Shown here piece by piece: positions 47,860-64,000 of a stretch of DNA of 64,000 nt. The notes beneath the pieces are model-generated. The model saw only the letters and a list, made by a program, of their open reading frames with translations, was not told the origin of the DNA and did not search any database. The DNA comes from Plesiomonas shigelloides (GTDB lineage: Bacteria > Pseudomonadota > Gammaproteobacteria > Enterobacterales > CAMTGL01). The first letter of the stretch is position 1. Each line of letters begins with the position of its first letter. Location of the stretch: contig NZ_LT575468.1 of NCBI RefSeq assembly GCF_900087055.1, positions 248,001 to 312,000 on the forward strand. The letters are read 5' to 3'. The position numbers and the translations under genes were made by a program.

Positions 47860-48456
47860 ATGCGCGAACGGAGCCTTTCCCCGACGCCACCCAACGTTTT
47901 ATTGATTGTCGCCCACCCGGATCTGCAAGAATCGGTGGCGAACCGTGCACTGCTGGACGGTGCGGCGGCCTTGGATAATGTCACCGTACACGATTTGTAC
48001 GCCCAGTATCCGGATTTCTTTATCGATGTGCAGCGCGAGCAGACGCTGCTGCGTGATTTCGATGTGATTGTGTTTTTGCATCCGTTGTATCTGTACAGCT
48101 GTCCGGCGCTCCTCAAAGAGTGGATGGATCGGGTGCTGGTCAAAGATTTTGCCCACGGTAAACAGGGCGATGCCTTGATGGGCAAGCACTGGCACTCGGT
48201 GATCACCATCGGCGGGCCGGCGCGTGCTTACAGCCGTACCGGCTATAACCGCTATCCGATTGAAGAGATTCTGCGCCCGTTCGAGTTGACGGCGGCCTTA
48301 TGCCGAATGCAGTGGATAGCCCCGCAAGTGATCTACTGGGCGCGCCACTTGCAACCGCACGTGATGCAAACCCATGTCCATAATTTCCAGCAGTGGCTCA
48401 CCGCCCCGCTGGCGATCGAATCTGAATCTGAGTTGGAGATCGAGTCTGATGTCTGA
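47860..48456 (+). CDS. kefG: KefB ancillary protein KefG
   Basis: The 198-residue flavodoxin-like quinone oxidoreductase is the soluble partner of the KefB potassium efflux system. The motifs [20 protein letters not shown] (flavin phosphate loop), [22 protein letters not shown] and [21 protein letters not shown] are typical. AGGAG lies 6-7 bp before the ATG at 47860. It ends in a charged Glu/Ser repeat tail and overlaps kefB by 8 bp. Confidence 0.92.
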   Translation: MRERSLSPTPPNVLLIVAHPDLQESVANRALLDGAAALDNVTVHDLYAQYPDFFIDVQREQTLLRDFDVIVFLHPLYLYSCPALLKEWMDRVLVKDFAHGKQGDALMGKHWHSVITIGGPARAYSRTGYNRYPIEEILRPFELTAALCRMQWIAPQVIYWARHLQPHVMQTHVHNFQQWLTAPLAIESESELEIESDV

Positions 48457-50260
48457 AACCGGCTCCATGCATGATGTAATTTTATTTTTGAGCGCGGCGG
48501 TGATTGCCGTGCCGTTGGCACGTAAAGCGGGGATCGGTGCGGTTCTCGGCTATTTGCTGGCCGGTATGGCCATTGGCCCTTGGGGCTTACGTCTGATTAA
48601 TGATGTGGAAGCGGTACTGCATTTCTCCGAACTTGGGGTGGTGTTGCTGCTGTTTATCATCGGCTTGGAGTTAAATCCCGGCAAACTGTGGCAGATGCGG
48701 CGACCCATTTTCGGCCTCGGCGCGTTACAGGTGTTATTAACCGCCGGCTTATTGATGGGGCTGCTGCTGTTACTTGGCTTTAGCTGGCAAAGTGCCTTGA
48801 TCAGTGGTCTGGGGCTGGCGATGTCCTCCACCGCTATGGGCTTGCAGTTGATGCGCGAGTACGGCATGACCCGTAACGATGGCGGGCAGTCGGGCTTTGC
48901 CATTTTGCTGTTTCAGGACATGGCGGTGGTGCCGGTGTTGGCCTTGATCCCCATGTTGGCGGTGGGCGCCAGTGACACCACGGACTGGTCGATGATTGCG
49001 ATCCGGGTTGGTGGCGTGGCCGCGTTGCTGCTGGGCGGCCGCTATCTGCTGCGCCCATTGTTCCGCATGATTGCCAATACCGGTGTGCGTGAAGTCTTTA
49101 CCGCTGCGGCGCTGCTGGTGGTGCTCGGTACCGCCTTTTTGATGCAGGCGATTGGCCTGTCGATGGCGCTGGGTACTTTCCTCGCCGGCGTGTTGTTGGC
49201 CGAGAGCGAGTTTCGTCACGAGCTGGAAATTGCCATCGAGCCATTTAAAGGGCTGTTGTTGGGGCTGTTTTTCATCTCGGTGGGTATGGCGGTCAACTTA
49301 GGCATTTTGCTCACCGATCCGCTGTGGGTGGCCTTGATGGTGCTGGTCTTGGTCAGCGTTAAAGCGGCGGTGCTGTTTTTGGTCAGTATCTTGTTCCGCT
49401 TGCGCCGGACCAGTCGCTTACAGTTGTCGGTGGTGCTCAGTCAGGGCGGGGAATTTGCTTTCGTGCTGTTCTCAGCCGCCGCTGCCAGCCGAGTGATCGA
49501 CTCTCAGCAACTGGCGTTGCTGCTGGTGAGCGTGAGCTTGTCGATGATGACTACGCCGCTGCTGATGAAGCTGCTCGACCGCTGGTTGGCCAAGGCCCTC
49601 AACACCCAAACGGTCAGCGAAGAGCAACCGCATGTGGAGGATGATGAGCCGCAGGTGATCATCGTCGGTTTCGGTCGCTTTGGCCAAATTGTCGGTCGAC
49701 TGTTGAGTGCTAACAAAGTGCGAATCACGGTATTGGAGCGCGACCCGAACCAAGTGTCGTTCTTGCGCCGCTACGGCTACAAAGTGTATTACGGCGATGC
49801 CACGCAATTGGAGCTGTTACGCGCTGCCGGTGCCGCACAGGCCGATTCCATCGTGATCGCCGCTGACGATCACGAAGCCAACATGCAGATTGTGCACCTG
49901 TGCCAAGAGCACTTCCCACAGTTGCAGATTTTGGCTCGTGCTCGTGGGCGGGTGGAGGCTCACGCACTGCTGAGCGCAGGCGTTACCTTATTTAGCCGCG
50001 AAACCTTCTCCAGCGCCTTGGAGTTAGGGAAAAAAGCGTTGGTGACCACCGGCATGCATCCGCACCGCGCCTACCGCGCGCAGCAGTATTTCAAACGCTT
50101 AGACATGCAGATGCTGCGTGACCTGATGCCACAGCATCAAGCGGGCGTGACCGAGATCTCGCGGGTCAAAGAAGCGCGGCGCGAACTGGATGATATTTTC
50201 GAGCGCGAGATGCAAAATGAAAGTCTGCGTCATCAAGGATGGGATGTTGAAGATGAATAA
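48449..50260 (+). CDS. kefB: Glutathione-regulated potassium/proton antiporter KefB
   Basis: The 603-residue inner-membrane protein (E. coli 601) has about 12-13 membrane helices of the monovalent cation:proton antiporter-2 family. A cytoplasmic RCK/TrkA-N domain follows, with nucleotide-binding [17 protein letters not shown] near residue 400. It lets potassium out and protons in during electrophile stress, gated by glutathione adducts. I start at [12 protein letters not shown] (48449), because the longer frame from 48374 runs through kefG coding sequence. It overlaps kefG upstream and yheV downstream by 8 bp each. Confidence 0.94.
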   Translation: MSETGSMHDVILFLSAAVIAVPLARKAGIGAVLGYLLAGMAIGPWGLRLINDVEAVLHFSELGVVLLLFIIGLELNPGKLWQMRRPIFGLGALQVLLTAGLLMGLLLLLGFSWQSALISGLGLAMSSTAMGLQLMREYGMTRNDGGQSGFAILLFQDMAVVPVLALIPMLAVGASDTTDWSMIAIRVGGVAALLLGGRYLLRPLFRMIANTGVREVFTAAALLVVLGTAFLMQAIGLSMALGTFLAGVLLAESEFRHELEIAIEPFKGLLLGLFFISVGMAVNLGILLTDPLWVALMVLVLVSVKAAVLFLVSILFRLRRTSRLQLSVVLSQGGEFAFVLFSAAAASRVIDSQQLALLLVSVSLSMMTTPLLMKLLDRWLAKALNTQTVSEEQPHVEDDEPQVIIVGFGRFGQIVGRLLSANKVRITVLERDPNQVSFLRRYGYKVYYGDATQLELLRAAGAAQADSIVIAADDHEANMQIVHLCQEHFPQLQILARARGRVEAHALLSAGVTLFSRETFSSALELGKKALVTTGMHPHRAYRAQQYFKRLDMQMLRDLMPQHQAGVTEISRVKEARRELDDIFEREMQNESLRHQGWDVEDE

Positions 50261-50453
50261 ACGTCGGCGCTTTATCGCCGGAGCCGTGTGTCCACACTGT
50301 CAGCAACAGGACACCTTAGCTTTGTACCGGGAGCTGGAAACCGAAGTGGTCGAGTGCGTGCAATGCGGTCATAGCCAGACGCAAGCCGCCGCGCACATCG
50401 AACAGCACAAACGCCCAGACGAGCAAATAATCGGGGTTTTTCGCCCGGATTAA
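50253..50453 (+). CDS. yheV: YheV zinc-ribbon-like small protein
   Basis: A 66-residue protein with the pattern [17 protein letters not shown] and [13 protein letters not shown]: four cysteines in two C-x2-C pairs, as in a zinc ribbon. It ends [11 protein letters not shown], as the family does. The start at 50253 gives the E. coli length and overlaps the kefB stop by 8 bp. Function unknown. Confidence 0.9.
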   Translation: MNKRRRFIAGAVCPHCQQQDTLALYRELETEVVECVQCGHSQTQAAAHIEQHKRPDEQIIGVFRPD

Positions 50454-50487
50454 CATTGTGAGGTTTCCGCGCACTGCCGATTTCCGC

Positions 50488-50493
50488 TACAAT
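50488..50493 (+). promoter_or_regulatory. Possible -10 box of slyD
   Basis: TACAAT lies 47 bp before the slyD start codon. No good -35 box is seen 16-18 bp upstream, so this is weak. Confidence 0.3.
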
Positions 50494-50539
50494 CGGCGCG
50501 CGAAAGATAATCCTTTTTCTACCGACGGCAGGAGTTGCC

Positions 50540-51148
50540 ATGAAAATTGCTAAAGACGTGGTGGTCAGCCTGGCCTACCAAGTACGTACAGAAGATGGTG
50601 TGCTGGTGGACGAATCTCCGGTCAGCGCGCCGCTGGATTACCTGCATGGTAACGGCAACCTGATCACCGGCCTGGAAAATGCCCTGGAAGGCCGTGAAGC
50701 TGGCGCCAGCTTCGAAATTACCATTCCAGCTGAAGAAGCTTACGGTAACTACGACGACAACCTGGTTCAGCGCGTACCAAAAGACGTGTTCCTGGGTGTG
50801 GACGAAATCGAAGTTGGCATGCGCTTCCTGGCGGATACCGATCAAGGTCCAGTACCAGTAGAAGTAACCGAAGTGGGCGACGACTACGTTGTTGTTGACG
50901 GTAACCACATGCTGGCTGGCCAAGCACTGCACTTCGCAGTGGAAGTGGTTGCAGTACGTGAAGCGACTGCCGAAGAGCTGGAGCACGGTCACGTGCACGG
51001 CGCGCACTCACACGAAGGCGGCTGCTGCGGCGGTCACGGCCACGGTGAAGGCGAAGGTTGCTGCGGTGGTCACGGTCACGGTCATGACCACGATCATGGC
51101 CACGAAGGTGGTTGTGGTAACCACGGTGGTTGCGGTTGCAAGCACTGA
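50540..51148 (+). CDS. slyD: FKBP-type peptidyl-prolyl isomerase and metallochaperone SlyD
   Basis: The 202-residue cytoplasmic protein has the FKBP domain with an inserted IF chaperone flap (YQVRTEDGVLVDESPVSAPLDYLHGNGNLITGLENALEGREAGASF and GNYDDNLVQRVPKDVF). The C-terminal 55 residues are a Gly-, His- and Cys-rich tail (repeats like GGCCGGHGHGEG), the nickel-binding region that delivers nickel to hydrogenase. It is followed by a strong terminator. Confidence 0.95.
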   Translation: MKIAKDVVVSLAYQVRTEDGVLVDESPVSAPLDYLHGNGNLITGLENALEGREAGASFEITIPAEEAYGNYDDNLVQRVPKDVFLGVDEIEVGMRFLADTDQGPVPVEVTEVGDDYVVVDGNHMLAGQALHFAVEVVAVREATAEELEHGHVHGAHSHEGGCCGGHGHGEGEGCCGGHGHGHDHDHGHEGGCGNHGGCGCKH

Positions 51149-51211
51149 TAGCCGGTCGAGTGGTGGTGCGCGAGCATCCTCACACTCACTGAGCAACATC
51201 GAAAAGATAGC

Positions 51212-51240
51212 AAAAGGGCACCCTAGGGTGCCCTTTTTTA
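51212..51240 (+). terminator. Terminator after slyD
   Basis: AAAGGGCACCCT and AGGGTGCCCTTT form a 24-nt perfect palindrome (51213-51236) followed by further T residues. The left arm is preceded by A residues, so it may also serve the convergent slyX transcript. Confidence 0.85.
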
Positions 51241-51316
51241 TGGCGCGGCTTGCACGTAATGCGATTTTCACGCCACGCGACTTTCCCGAGACTATTTACT
51301 CGAAATTATGCCGAGA

Positions 51317-51538
51317 TCAGTAATGCGGCGGAGGCGTCTCTTCCGCCTGCGAAGCCACTGGCGAGGCTTGCACTTCCCGTAACTTGGTGACCGCAAAGCG
51401 TACTTGGGTACGCAATTTTTCCAGCTCAATTTGTTGCTGGATAATGACCTTATTCAGCTCTTCGATGGTCACTTCCTGAAATGCCTGACGGCTTTCCAGA
51501 TGATCCAGCCGTGCCTGTAATGCTGCTAACTCGCTCAT
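51317..51538 (-). CDS. slyX: SlyX family protein
   Basis: A 73-residue coiled-coil protein (LAALQARLDHLESRQAFQEVTIEELNKVIIQQQIELEKLRTQV) ending in PPPHY, as the SlyX family does. Function is not known. It lies between the convergent slyD and the divergent fkpA. Confidence 0.93.
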   Translation of the reverse strand: MSELAALQARLDHLESRQAFQEVTIEELNKVIIQQQIELEKLRTQVRFAVTKLREVQASPVASQAEETPPPHY

Positions 51539-51614
51539 TCACGTGCCTCACACCCGTTGATGGCCGGTACTTAGGCACCGGCGGCCACAAAAACGCGATT
51601 AAACCCTATTTGAG

Positions 51615-51642
51615 GGAATTATCCAACCGCTGTGCGGTCAAA
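51615..51642 (+). promoter_or_regulatory. Candidate sigma-E promoter of fkpA
   Basis: GGAATTA (51615-51621), a 16-bp spacer and TCAAA (51638-51642) resemble the sigma-E consensus GGAACTT-N16-TCAAA. In E. coli fkpA is a known sigma-E target. The distance to the fkpA ATG is about 185 bp, longer than usual, so this is only a candidate. Confidence 0.4.
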
Positions 51643-51825
51643 TCTGCCGGTACAGTGCTGACAGACAAAGATCATCTACACTAAATAATTGTCGTCGCAA
51701 TGAATTTATACAGATTGCTTTCGGACGCCCTGTGCAGTTTCGCCAATCGCGAGTATATTGATTACTACGCACATCTTTTACGCGTAAGGTATCGTGCGGG
51801 CACGTTGCCCGCCCATGGAGGAAGA

Positions 51826-52602
51826 ATGAAACCAGCATTTAAATCATCGCTGATCGCGATGACACTCGCACTGTCTTTAGGCAGCGGCGCTGTGATGGCA
51901 GCCGGAGCACCGGCGGCAGAGCCAGCGAATGTGACTGCGCCAAAAGTGGCCGGTTTTGCGAATGAAGATCAGCAGGCAGCCTACGCAATCGGGGCTTCCA
52001 TGGCGCGTTATGTTTCTGCCAACTTAGATGCGCAGAAAAACATCGGCATGAACCTGAGCCGCGAAGAAGTTCTGAAAGGGATGCAAGAAGCCTTTAACGG
52101 CAAATCCAAAATGAACGATACCGAAATCCAGCAAACCCTGCAGGCGCTGGATATGAAGATCAGCAAGCTGGCCCAAGCCAAAATGGCTGAGCAAGCCAAA
52201 GCAAACGCCGCAGCTGGTGATGCTTTCCGCGCTAAATTCGCCAAAGAAAAAGGCGTGAAGAGCCTCAAGAGCGGTCTGCTGTATCTGGTAGAGAAAGAAG
52301 GTACCGGAGCAACACCGAAAGCGACCGATACCGTAGTGGTTAACTACGTCGGCACCCTGATTGACGGTAAGAAATTCGACAGCTCTTACGATCGTAAAGA
52401 GCCGGTCACGTTCCCTCTGAACCGTGTGATCCCAGGCTGGACCGAAGGTCTGCAGCAAATCAAAGCGGGCGGTAAAATTAAGCTGGTGATCCCGCCAGAG
52501 CTGGCTTACGGTGCTGACGGTACCCCAGGCATTCCACCTAACTCCACACTGGTGTTCGAAGTGGAACTGCTGAAAGTGGAAGCGCCAGCTGCGGCTAAAT
52601 AA
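51826..52602 (+). CDS. fkpA: Periplasmic FKBP-type peptidyl-prolyl isomerase FkpA
   Basis: A 258-residue chaperone and proline isomerase of the periplasm. A signal peptide ends at VMAAG (about residue 25). The N-terminal helical dimerization domain follows, then the FKBP domain (about 150-258) with VNYVGTLIDGKKFDSSYDRKEPVTFPLNRVIPGWTEGLQ and IPPNSTLVFEVELLKV. ATG 51826 follows GGAGGAAG, the strongest ribosome-binding site in the region, so the longer frame from 51700 is rejected. Confidence 0.95.
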   Translation: MKPAFKSSLIAMTLALSLGSGAVMAAGAPAAEPANVTAPKVAGFANEDQQAAYAIGASMARYVSANLDAQKNIGMNLSREEVLKGMQEAFNGKSKMNDTEIQQTLQALDMKISKLAQAKMAEQAKANAAAGDAFRAKFAKEKGVKSLKSGLLYLVEKEGTGATPKATDTVVVNYVGTLIDGKKFDSSYDRKEPVTFPLNRVIPGWTEGLQQIKAGGKIKLVIPPELAYGADGTPGIPPNSTLVFEVELLKVEAPAAAK

Positions 52603-52631
52603 GCGCACTCGTCACATTTTCACGAGCAGAC

Positions 52632-52663
52632 AAAAGCCGGCCTGAGTGTCGGCTTTTATTTTT
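52632..52663 (+). terminator. Terminator after fkpA
   Basis: AAAAGCCG (52632-52639) pairs with CGGCTTTT (52650-52657), followed by ATTTTT. Confidence 0.85.
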
Positions 52664-52727
52664 CCGCGCCAGAATTGACCTTTCTGTTACAATCCATGAA
52701 AAGTTAACCTGCTGAAATCTATGCGAG

Positions 52728-53456
52728 ATGGAAATGTCGAATGAGCTTATCTTAAATGATGTGCTGTCAGAGCACGATTTACTCGATCACCGGCCTTTCA
52801 GTGAGCAGGACCACGAGATCCTGAACTCCTACCATGCCGTGGTTGATGGTCTGGCTGCGCTGATTGGCTCACATTGCGAAATCGTCTTGCATTCGCTCGA
52901 AGATTTAAAGCACTCCGCGGTACGGATCGCCAACGGCGAAATCACCGGTCGCACCATCGGCTCACCTATCACCGATTTGGCCTTGCGTATGCTGCATGAC
53001 ATGGAAGATGCCAGCGTATCCCGCGCCTATTTCACCCGCGCCAAAGGCGGCGGGGCGCTGATGAAATCCATCACCATCGCGATCCGCAATCGTGAAAATC
53101 GGGTGATTGGTTTGTTGTGTATCAACATCAACTTAGATGCGCCGTTCTCGCAAGTGCTGAAAGCCTTTATGCCTGAAGAAGCGCGGGAAACGCCGTCTAA
53201 CGTTAACTTCGCCAGCTCAGTTGATGAACTGGTGGCACAAACGCTGGAATTTACCATTGAGGAAGTGAACAACGATCGCAGTGTCTCCAACAACCTGAAG
53301 AACCGTCAGATTGTGTTGGCGCTGTATGAGAAAGGGATTTTTGACATCAAAGATGCCATCAACCAAGTGGCCGATCGCCTCAATATTTCCAAACACACCG
53401 TATACTTATATATCCGTCAGTTCAAAAATGATGACCTCAGTAGTGGCAGCGACTAA
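52728..53456 (+). CDS. yheO: YheO, PAS/HTH transcriptional regulator upstream of tusDCB
   Basis: The 242-residue protein has an N-terminal YheO-type PAS-like domain ([41 protein letters not shown]). Its C-terminal helix-turn-helix reads [39 protein letters not shown]. It is probably a regulator of the tus genes that follow; a direct target is not proven by the sequence. The start is ATG 52728, with a second ATG at 52734. It overlaps tusD by 26 bp. Confidence 0.9.
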   Translation: MEMSNELILNDVLSEHDLLDHRPFSEQDHEILNSYHAVVDGLAALIGSHCEIVLHSLEDLKHSAVRIANGEITGRTIGSPITDLALRMLHDMEDASVSRAYFTRAKGGGALMKSITIAIRNRENRVIGLLCININLDAPFSQVLKAFMPEEARETPSNVNFASSVDELVAQTLEFTIEEVNNDRSVSNNLKNRQIVLALYEKGIFDIKDAINQVADRLNISKHTVYLYIRQFKNDDLSSGSD

Positions 53457-53853
53457 TCCTCAACCGCTCAATTACGCCTTGTTGGTGACCGGCCCGGTGT
53501 ATGGCCAACAAGCGGCGCTCAGTGCTTACCAATTTGCCGGTGCCTTGCTCGCGCGCGGCCATCGCATCAGTCAGGTTTTTTTCTACCGCGATGGGGTACT
53601 CAATGCCAACGCCCTGACCGCGCCGGCCAGTGATGAATTTCATCTGGTCAACGCATGGCGTGATCTTGCGGCCGCGCATGATATTGCGTTGAACGTCTGT
53701 GTCGCGGCGGCTTTGCGCCGTGGCGTGGTGGATGCCGCGCAAGCCGAACAAGAGCAACTGAGCGCGGCTAACTTACACCCAGCTTTTACCTTGGCTGGGT
53801 TGGGGGAACTGGCACAGGCCGCCTTGACCTGTGATCGCGTCGTGCAGTTTTAA
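53431..53853 (+). CDS. tusD: Sulfurtransferase TusD
   Basis: The 140-residue protein carries sulfur from TusA to TusE for 2-thiouridine synthesis at the tRNA wobble base. The active-site Cys90 is in [26 protein letters not shown] and [10 protein letters not shown] are conserved. The start inside yheO (ATG 53431) gives a short N-terminal extension relative to E. coli; a GTG at 53443 would shorten it. It forms the heterohexamer with TusB and TusC. Confidence 0.92.
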   Translation: MTSVVAATNPQPLNYALLVTGPVYGQQAALSAYQFAGALLARGHRISQVFFYRDGVLNANALTAPASDEFHLVNAWRDLAAAHDIALNVCVAAALRRGVVDAAQAEQEQLSAANLHPAFTLAGLGELAQAALTCDRVVQF

Positions 53854-53875
53854 GATCCCAAGAGAGTGCTTACCG

Positions 53876-54235
53876 ATGAAGCGCATCGCATTTGTCTTTA
53901 CCCATGCTCCACACGGCAGCGCTGCCGGACGGGAAGGGCTGGACGCCTTACTGGCCACCTCAGCGTTTAGCGAAGATCTGGGCGTCTTTTTTATCGGCGA
54001 CGGCGTACTGCAACTGCTACCCGAGCAGCAACCGCAGCTGATCCTAAGTCGCGACTATATCGCTACCTTCGGTTTATTGCCGCTGTATGACATCACCCAG
54101 TGTTACGTCAACCTGCCGGATCTGCGCCGCCGCGGTTTGGACGCCCAATGCCCACTGCTGCTCAACCCACAGCGCCTAGAGCAAGATGAGTTGCTGCAGA
54201 CCCTGCAAGGTTTTGACACCATACTGACCTTTTGA
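53876..54235 (+). CDS. tusC: Sulfurtransferase complex subunit TusC
   Basis: A 119-residue DsrF-like protein: [46 protein letters not shown] and [20 protein letters not shown] match TusC. The start at 53876 matches family length; the frame from 53831 is trimmed. It is 22 bp after tusD in the tusDCB operon. Confidence 0.92.
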   Translation: MKRIAFVFTHAPHGSAAGREGLDALLATSAFSEDLGVFFIGDGVLQLLPEQQPQLILSRDYIATFGLLPLYDITQCYVNLPDLRRRGLDAQCPLLLNPQRLEQDELLQTLQGFDTILTF

Positions 54236-54350
54236 TGGCTACTGCGCCACGGCGGCGGCGTGGTTCTGCACCGTGCTGCTGGCGCCCCATCGTGACTGTT
54301 ATTGTGTCCATCTCTGTCTCCACCTTGATCCGGATTCAAGGAGTGCCGTT

Positions 54351-54641
54351 ATGCTGTACACCCTGTCCAGTTCACCGTTTGCCAGCCAAGCGTTGACTGA
54401 CATCCTGCGTCTGGCCACCGCGCAAGACGCCCTGTTACTGTGGAGTGATGGCGTCCTCGCCGCACTCGCCGGCAGCGAGTTTGCGGAACCTCTGGCCGCC
54501 AGTCCGGTCAAAGTCTATGTTCTGCAGGCTGATGCGCAGGCGCGCGGTATCGCAGAACGATTGCTGTCGCAGATACAACTTATTGATTATTCAGGTTGGG
54601 TTGCGCTCACCGAGCAATATCCACAACAACTGGCGTACTGA
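54351..54641 (+). CDS. tusB: Sulfurtransferase complex subunit TusB
   Basis: A 96-residue DsrH-like protein (MLYTLSSSPFASQALTDILRL, ALLLWSDGVLAALAG, IDYSGWVALTEQYPQQLAY). AAGGAG lies before the ATG at 54351. The 115-bp gap after tusC is larger than usual for this operon. Confidence 0.92.
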   Translation: MLYTLSSSPFASQALTDILRLATAQDALLLWSDGVLAALAGSEFAEPLAASPVKVYVLQADAQARGIAERLLSQIQLIDYSGWVALTEQYPQQLAY

Positions 54642-54743
54642 ATTGCCAGCAGCGTTGGTGATAAAATCAGCGTTTGCGGTACCCTGAATAGCCAAACTGC
54701 AGTACACTTGAAGCTTGCCTTAAATGCATATGTTGTATATTTC

Positions 54744-54772
54744 TTGACACCTTTAAGGCACGATCCTAGAAT
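54744..54772 (+). promoter_or_regulatory. Promoter of the str operon
   Basis: TTGACA (54744-54749) and TAGAAT (54767-54772) are 17 bp apart, an almost ideal sigma-70 promoter about 70 bp before rpsL. The CCTAGAATGC context around -10 is typical of ribosomal protein promoters. Confidence 0.85.
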
Positions 54773-54821
54773 GCTGCGTCCCCATACTCTGGGGAGGATT
54801 TTTCACGTGTTTACGAAGTAA

Positions 54822-55214
<393 letters not shown>

Positions 55215-55217
55215 TGG

Positions 55218-55300
55218 TTCTCCGTTAAGTAAGGCCAAACACCCATTTACAAATCAAAAACTCTTTGAGTTTTGGATAACCTGAAGTTTTAAACGGAGAA
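55218..55300 (+). promoter_or_regulatory. rpsL-rpsG intercistronic structure, candidate S7 operator
   Basis: TTCTCCGTT (55218-55226) just after the rpsL stop pairs perfectly with AACGGAGAA (55292-55300), which contains the rpsG ribosome-binding site. Between them lies a hairpin AAAACTC/GAGTTTT (55257-55263 with 55267-55273). In E. coli, S7 represses its own translation through a structure in this gap, so this is the likely counterpart. Confidence 0.6.
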
Positions 55301-55305
55301 TTCCT

Positions 55306-55776
55306 ATGCCACGTCGTCGCGTGATTGGTCAACGTAAAATTCTGCCGGATCCAAAGTTCGGATCTGAGCTGTTGGCTAAATTCATCAACGTTGTGATGGT
55401 AGACGGTAAGAAGTCTACTGCTGAATCAATCGTATACACTGCACTGGACATCCTGGCTCAGCGCTCTGGCAAAGATCACTTGGTAGCTTTCGAAACTGCT
55501 CTGGAAAACATTCGTCCAGCAGTAGAAGTTAAAGCACGCCGTGTAGGTGGTTCTACTTACCAGGTGCCTGTAGAAGTACGTCCAGTACGTCGTAACGCGC
55601 TGGGCATGCGTTGGCTGGTTGAAGCTGCTCGTAAGCGCGGTGAAAAATCCATGGCTCAGCGTCTGGCGAACGAACTGTCTGATGCTGCAGACAACAAAGG
55701 TACTGCAGTTAAGAAACGTGAAGACGTTCACCGCATGGCTGAAGCCAACAAGGCGTTCGCTCACTATCGCTGGTAA
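55306..55776 (+). CDS. rpsG: 30S ribosomal protein S7
   Basis: The 156-residue primary 16S rRNA-binding protein of the 30S head ([37 protein letters not shown]-terminus AFAHYRW). In E. coli it is also the translational repressor of the str operon. The ribosome-binding site GGAG is within the structure described upstream. Confidence 0.98.
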   Translation: MPRRRVIGQRKILPDPKFGSELLAKFINVVMVDGKKSTAESIVYTALDILAQRSGKDHLVAFETALENIRPAVEVKARRVGGSTYQVPVEVRPVRRNALGMRWLVEAARKRGEKSMAQRLANELSDAADNKGTAVKKREDVHRMAEANKAFAHYRW

Positions 55777-55783
55777 TACCGAA

Positions 55784-55813
55784 AAGTGCAGACTCTGTTG
55801 GGAGTCTGCACTT
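55784..55813 (+). promoter_or_regulatory. Perfect 12-bp hairpin between rpsG and fusA
   Basis: AAGTGCAGACTC (55784-55795) pairs with GAGTCTGCACTT (55802-55813) around a TGTTGG loop. A short T-poor stretch (CCTATTTTCC) follows, so it could be a partial attenuator or an RNA-processing/stability element within the str operon. Confidence 0.6.
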
Positions 55814-55842
55814 CCTATTTTCCGACAGAAGAACGCCCTTAG

Positions 55843-59241
<3,399 letters not shown>

Positions 59242-59266
59242 TTGATGCTTTAAGCGCAATACCGGT

Positions 59267-59292
59267 AAAAGGACGCGAAAGCGTCCTTTTAC
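59267..59292 (+). terminator. Terminator of the str operon
   Basis: AAAAGGACGC (59267-59276), a GAAA tetraloop and GCGTCCTTTT (59281-59290) form a perfect 10-bp stem ending in T residues, 26 bp after the tuf stop. Confidence 0.88.
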
Positions 59293-59355
59293 TTTACTTG
59301 CGTGCAGCAAGATCATGAGTTTTACAGTGAAAGTGAACAAATCCTGATCACAGGG

Positions 59356-59383
59356 TTGCACTTCAGCTCAGATTGCGTATAAT
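59356..59383 (+). promoter_or_regulatory. Promoter of the S10 operon
   Basis: TTGCAC (59356-59361) and TATAAT (59378-59383) with a 16-bp spacer, in a GCGTATAATGCGC context. It lies about 190 bp before rpsJ, leaving a leader of about 180 nt. Confidence 0.85.
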
Positions 59384-59389
59384 GCGCTG

Positions 59390-59881
<492 letters not shown>

Positions 59882-59912
59882 TCAGGTCTTCGTACGATAA
59901 GAGGTTGATACA

Positions 59913-60542
59913 ATGATTGGTTTAGTCGGACGTAAAGTGGGTATGACCCGCGTCTTCACTGAAGACGGCGTGTCCATCCCAGTTACCGTTATCGAAATCG
60001 AAGCCAACCGCGTTACCCAGGTTAAGACCCTGGAAAATGACGGCTACAGCGCGATTCAGGTTACTACTGGCAGCAAGAAAGCTAACCGTGTAACCAAGCC
60101 TGAAGCAGGTCATTTTGCTAAAGCTGGCGTTGAAGCTGGCCGCGGTAAGTGGGAGTTCCGTCTGGAAAGCGGTGAAGAATTCACTGTTGGCCAGGAAATT
60201 AACGTAGACATCTTCGCTGACGTGAAGAAAGTTGACGTTACCGGTACTTCCAAAGGTAAAGGCTTCGCAGGTGGTGTTAAGCGTTGGAACTTCCGCACTC
60301 AAGATGCGACTCACGGTAACTCCCTGTCTCACCGTGTTTTAGGTTCCATCGGTCAAAACCAAACTCCTGGTCGCGTGTTCAAAGGTAAAAAAATGACCGG
60401 TCACTTGGGTGACGAACGCGTAACAGTGCAGTCCCTGGAAGTTGTACGTGTTGATGCTGAGCGTAAACTGCTGCTGGTTAAAGGTGCAGTGCCTGGCGCA
60501 ACTAACGGCGATCTGATCGTGAAACCGGCAGTTAAGGCGTAA
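59913..60542 (+). CDS. rplC: 50S ribosomal protein L3
   Basis: The 209-residue early assembly protein near the peptidyl transferase centre ([42 protein letters not shown]). The Gln in the NQTPGRVF loop, which is methylated in E. coli, is conserved. Confidence 0.98.
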   Translation: MIGLVGRKVGMTRVFTEDGVSIPVTVIEIEANRVTQVKTLENDGYSAIQVTTGSKKANRVTKPEAGHFAKAGVEAGRGKWEFRLESGEEFTVGQEINVDIFADVKKVDVTGTSKGKGFAGGVKRWNFRTQDATHGNSLSHRVLGSIGQNQTPGRVFKGKKMTGHLGDERVTVQSLEVVRVDAERKLLLVKGAVPGATNGDLIVKPAVKA

Positions 60543-61465
<923 letters not shown>

Positions 61466-61478
61466 TTCGGAGGAGTAA

Positions 61479-62303
<825 letters not shown>

Positions 62304-62324
62304 TTGACACGATTTAGAGGATAA

Positions 62325-62606
<282 letters not shown>

Positions 62607-62616
62607 GAGGTAAGAG

Positions 62617-64000
<1,384 letters not shown>

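Overview
The window is chromosomal DNA of a gammaproteobacterium between Enterobacterales and Vibrionales; my best guess is Plesiomonas. Three things point there. Gene orders are Enterobacterales-like (pilQ-aroK-aroB-damX-dam-rpe-gph-trpS, then crp-prkB-yheU-yheT-yheS-kefG-kefB-yheV-slyD-slyX-fkpA-yheO-tusDCB-rpsL-rpsG-fusA-tuf and the S10 operon). A Vibrio-like arginine succinyltransferase cluster (astC/argD-astA-astD-DUF1338) follows pabA. Base composition is moderate. The species is inferred from gene content only.

Layout. 1-7258: end of the PilQ/HofQ secretin, shikimate genes and the dam cluster. 8051-16802: ravA-viaA, yegP, a LysE-type exporter, an Aer-like redox chemoreceptor, tsgA (minus strand) and ymgG-ymgD. 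17145-34718: a 17.6-kb genomic island. 34696-40222: pabA and the ast operon. 40293-47742: yhfK, crp, prkB, yheU, yheT and yheS on the minus strand. 47860-54641: kefGB, yheV, slyD, slyX, fkpA, yheO and tusDCB. 54840-64000: the str operon (rpsL, rpsG, fusA, tuf) and the start of the S10 operon (rpsJ to rplP, cut by the window end).

The island sits in the 5' end of pabA. A 19-bp sequence covering pabA codons 2-8 is present at both ends (17145-17163 and 34700-34718). The left copy runs straight into a stop codon; the right copy leads into the intact gene, so the island supplies pabA with a new upstream region. A P4-type tyrosine integrase lies at the left end, and GGGTATC-type repeats lie inside both ends. 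The cargo has two blocks. The first is a type I restriction-modification operon (hsdM, hsdS, a DUF1016 PD-(D/E)XK nuclease gene, hsdR). Then comes a decayed second integrase copy (26978-27619). The second block is a pair of overlapping, AT-rich reverse transcriptase genes, followed by a small minus-strand set (a YagK/YfjJ-type protein, two AlpA/excisionase-like regulators, an unknown 302-aa protein). The second integrase suggests two related islands fused together.

The most interesting system is the reverse transcriptase pair (27869-31158). Its architecture fits the two-RT antiphage system DRT type 3 (UG3 + UG8). Directly downstream I find a strong candidate for its non-coding RNA: a 13-bp long-range stem encloses about 190 nt (31175-31365), ends at a T-run, and contains a hairpin whose 8-nt loop displays ACACAC, with a second ACACAC further on. 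Beside the type I RM operon this makes the island a defence island.
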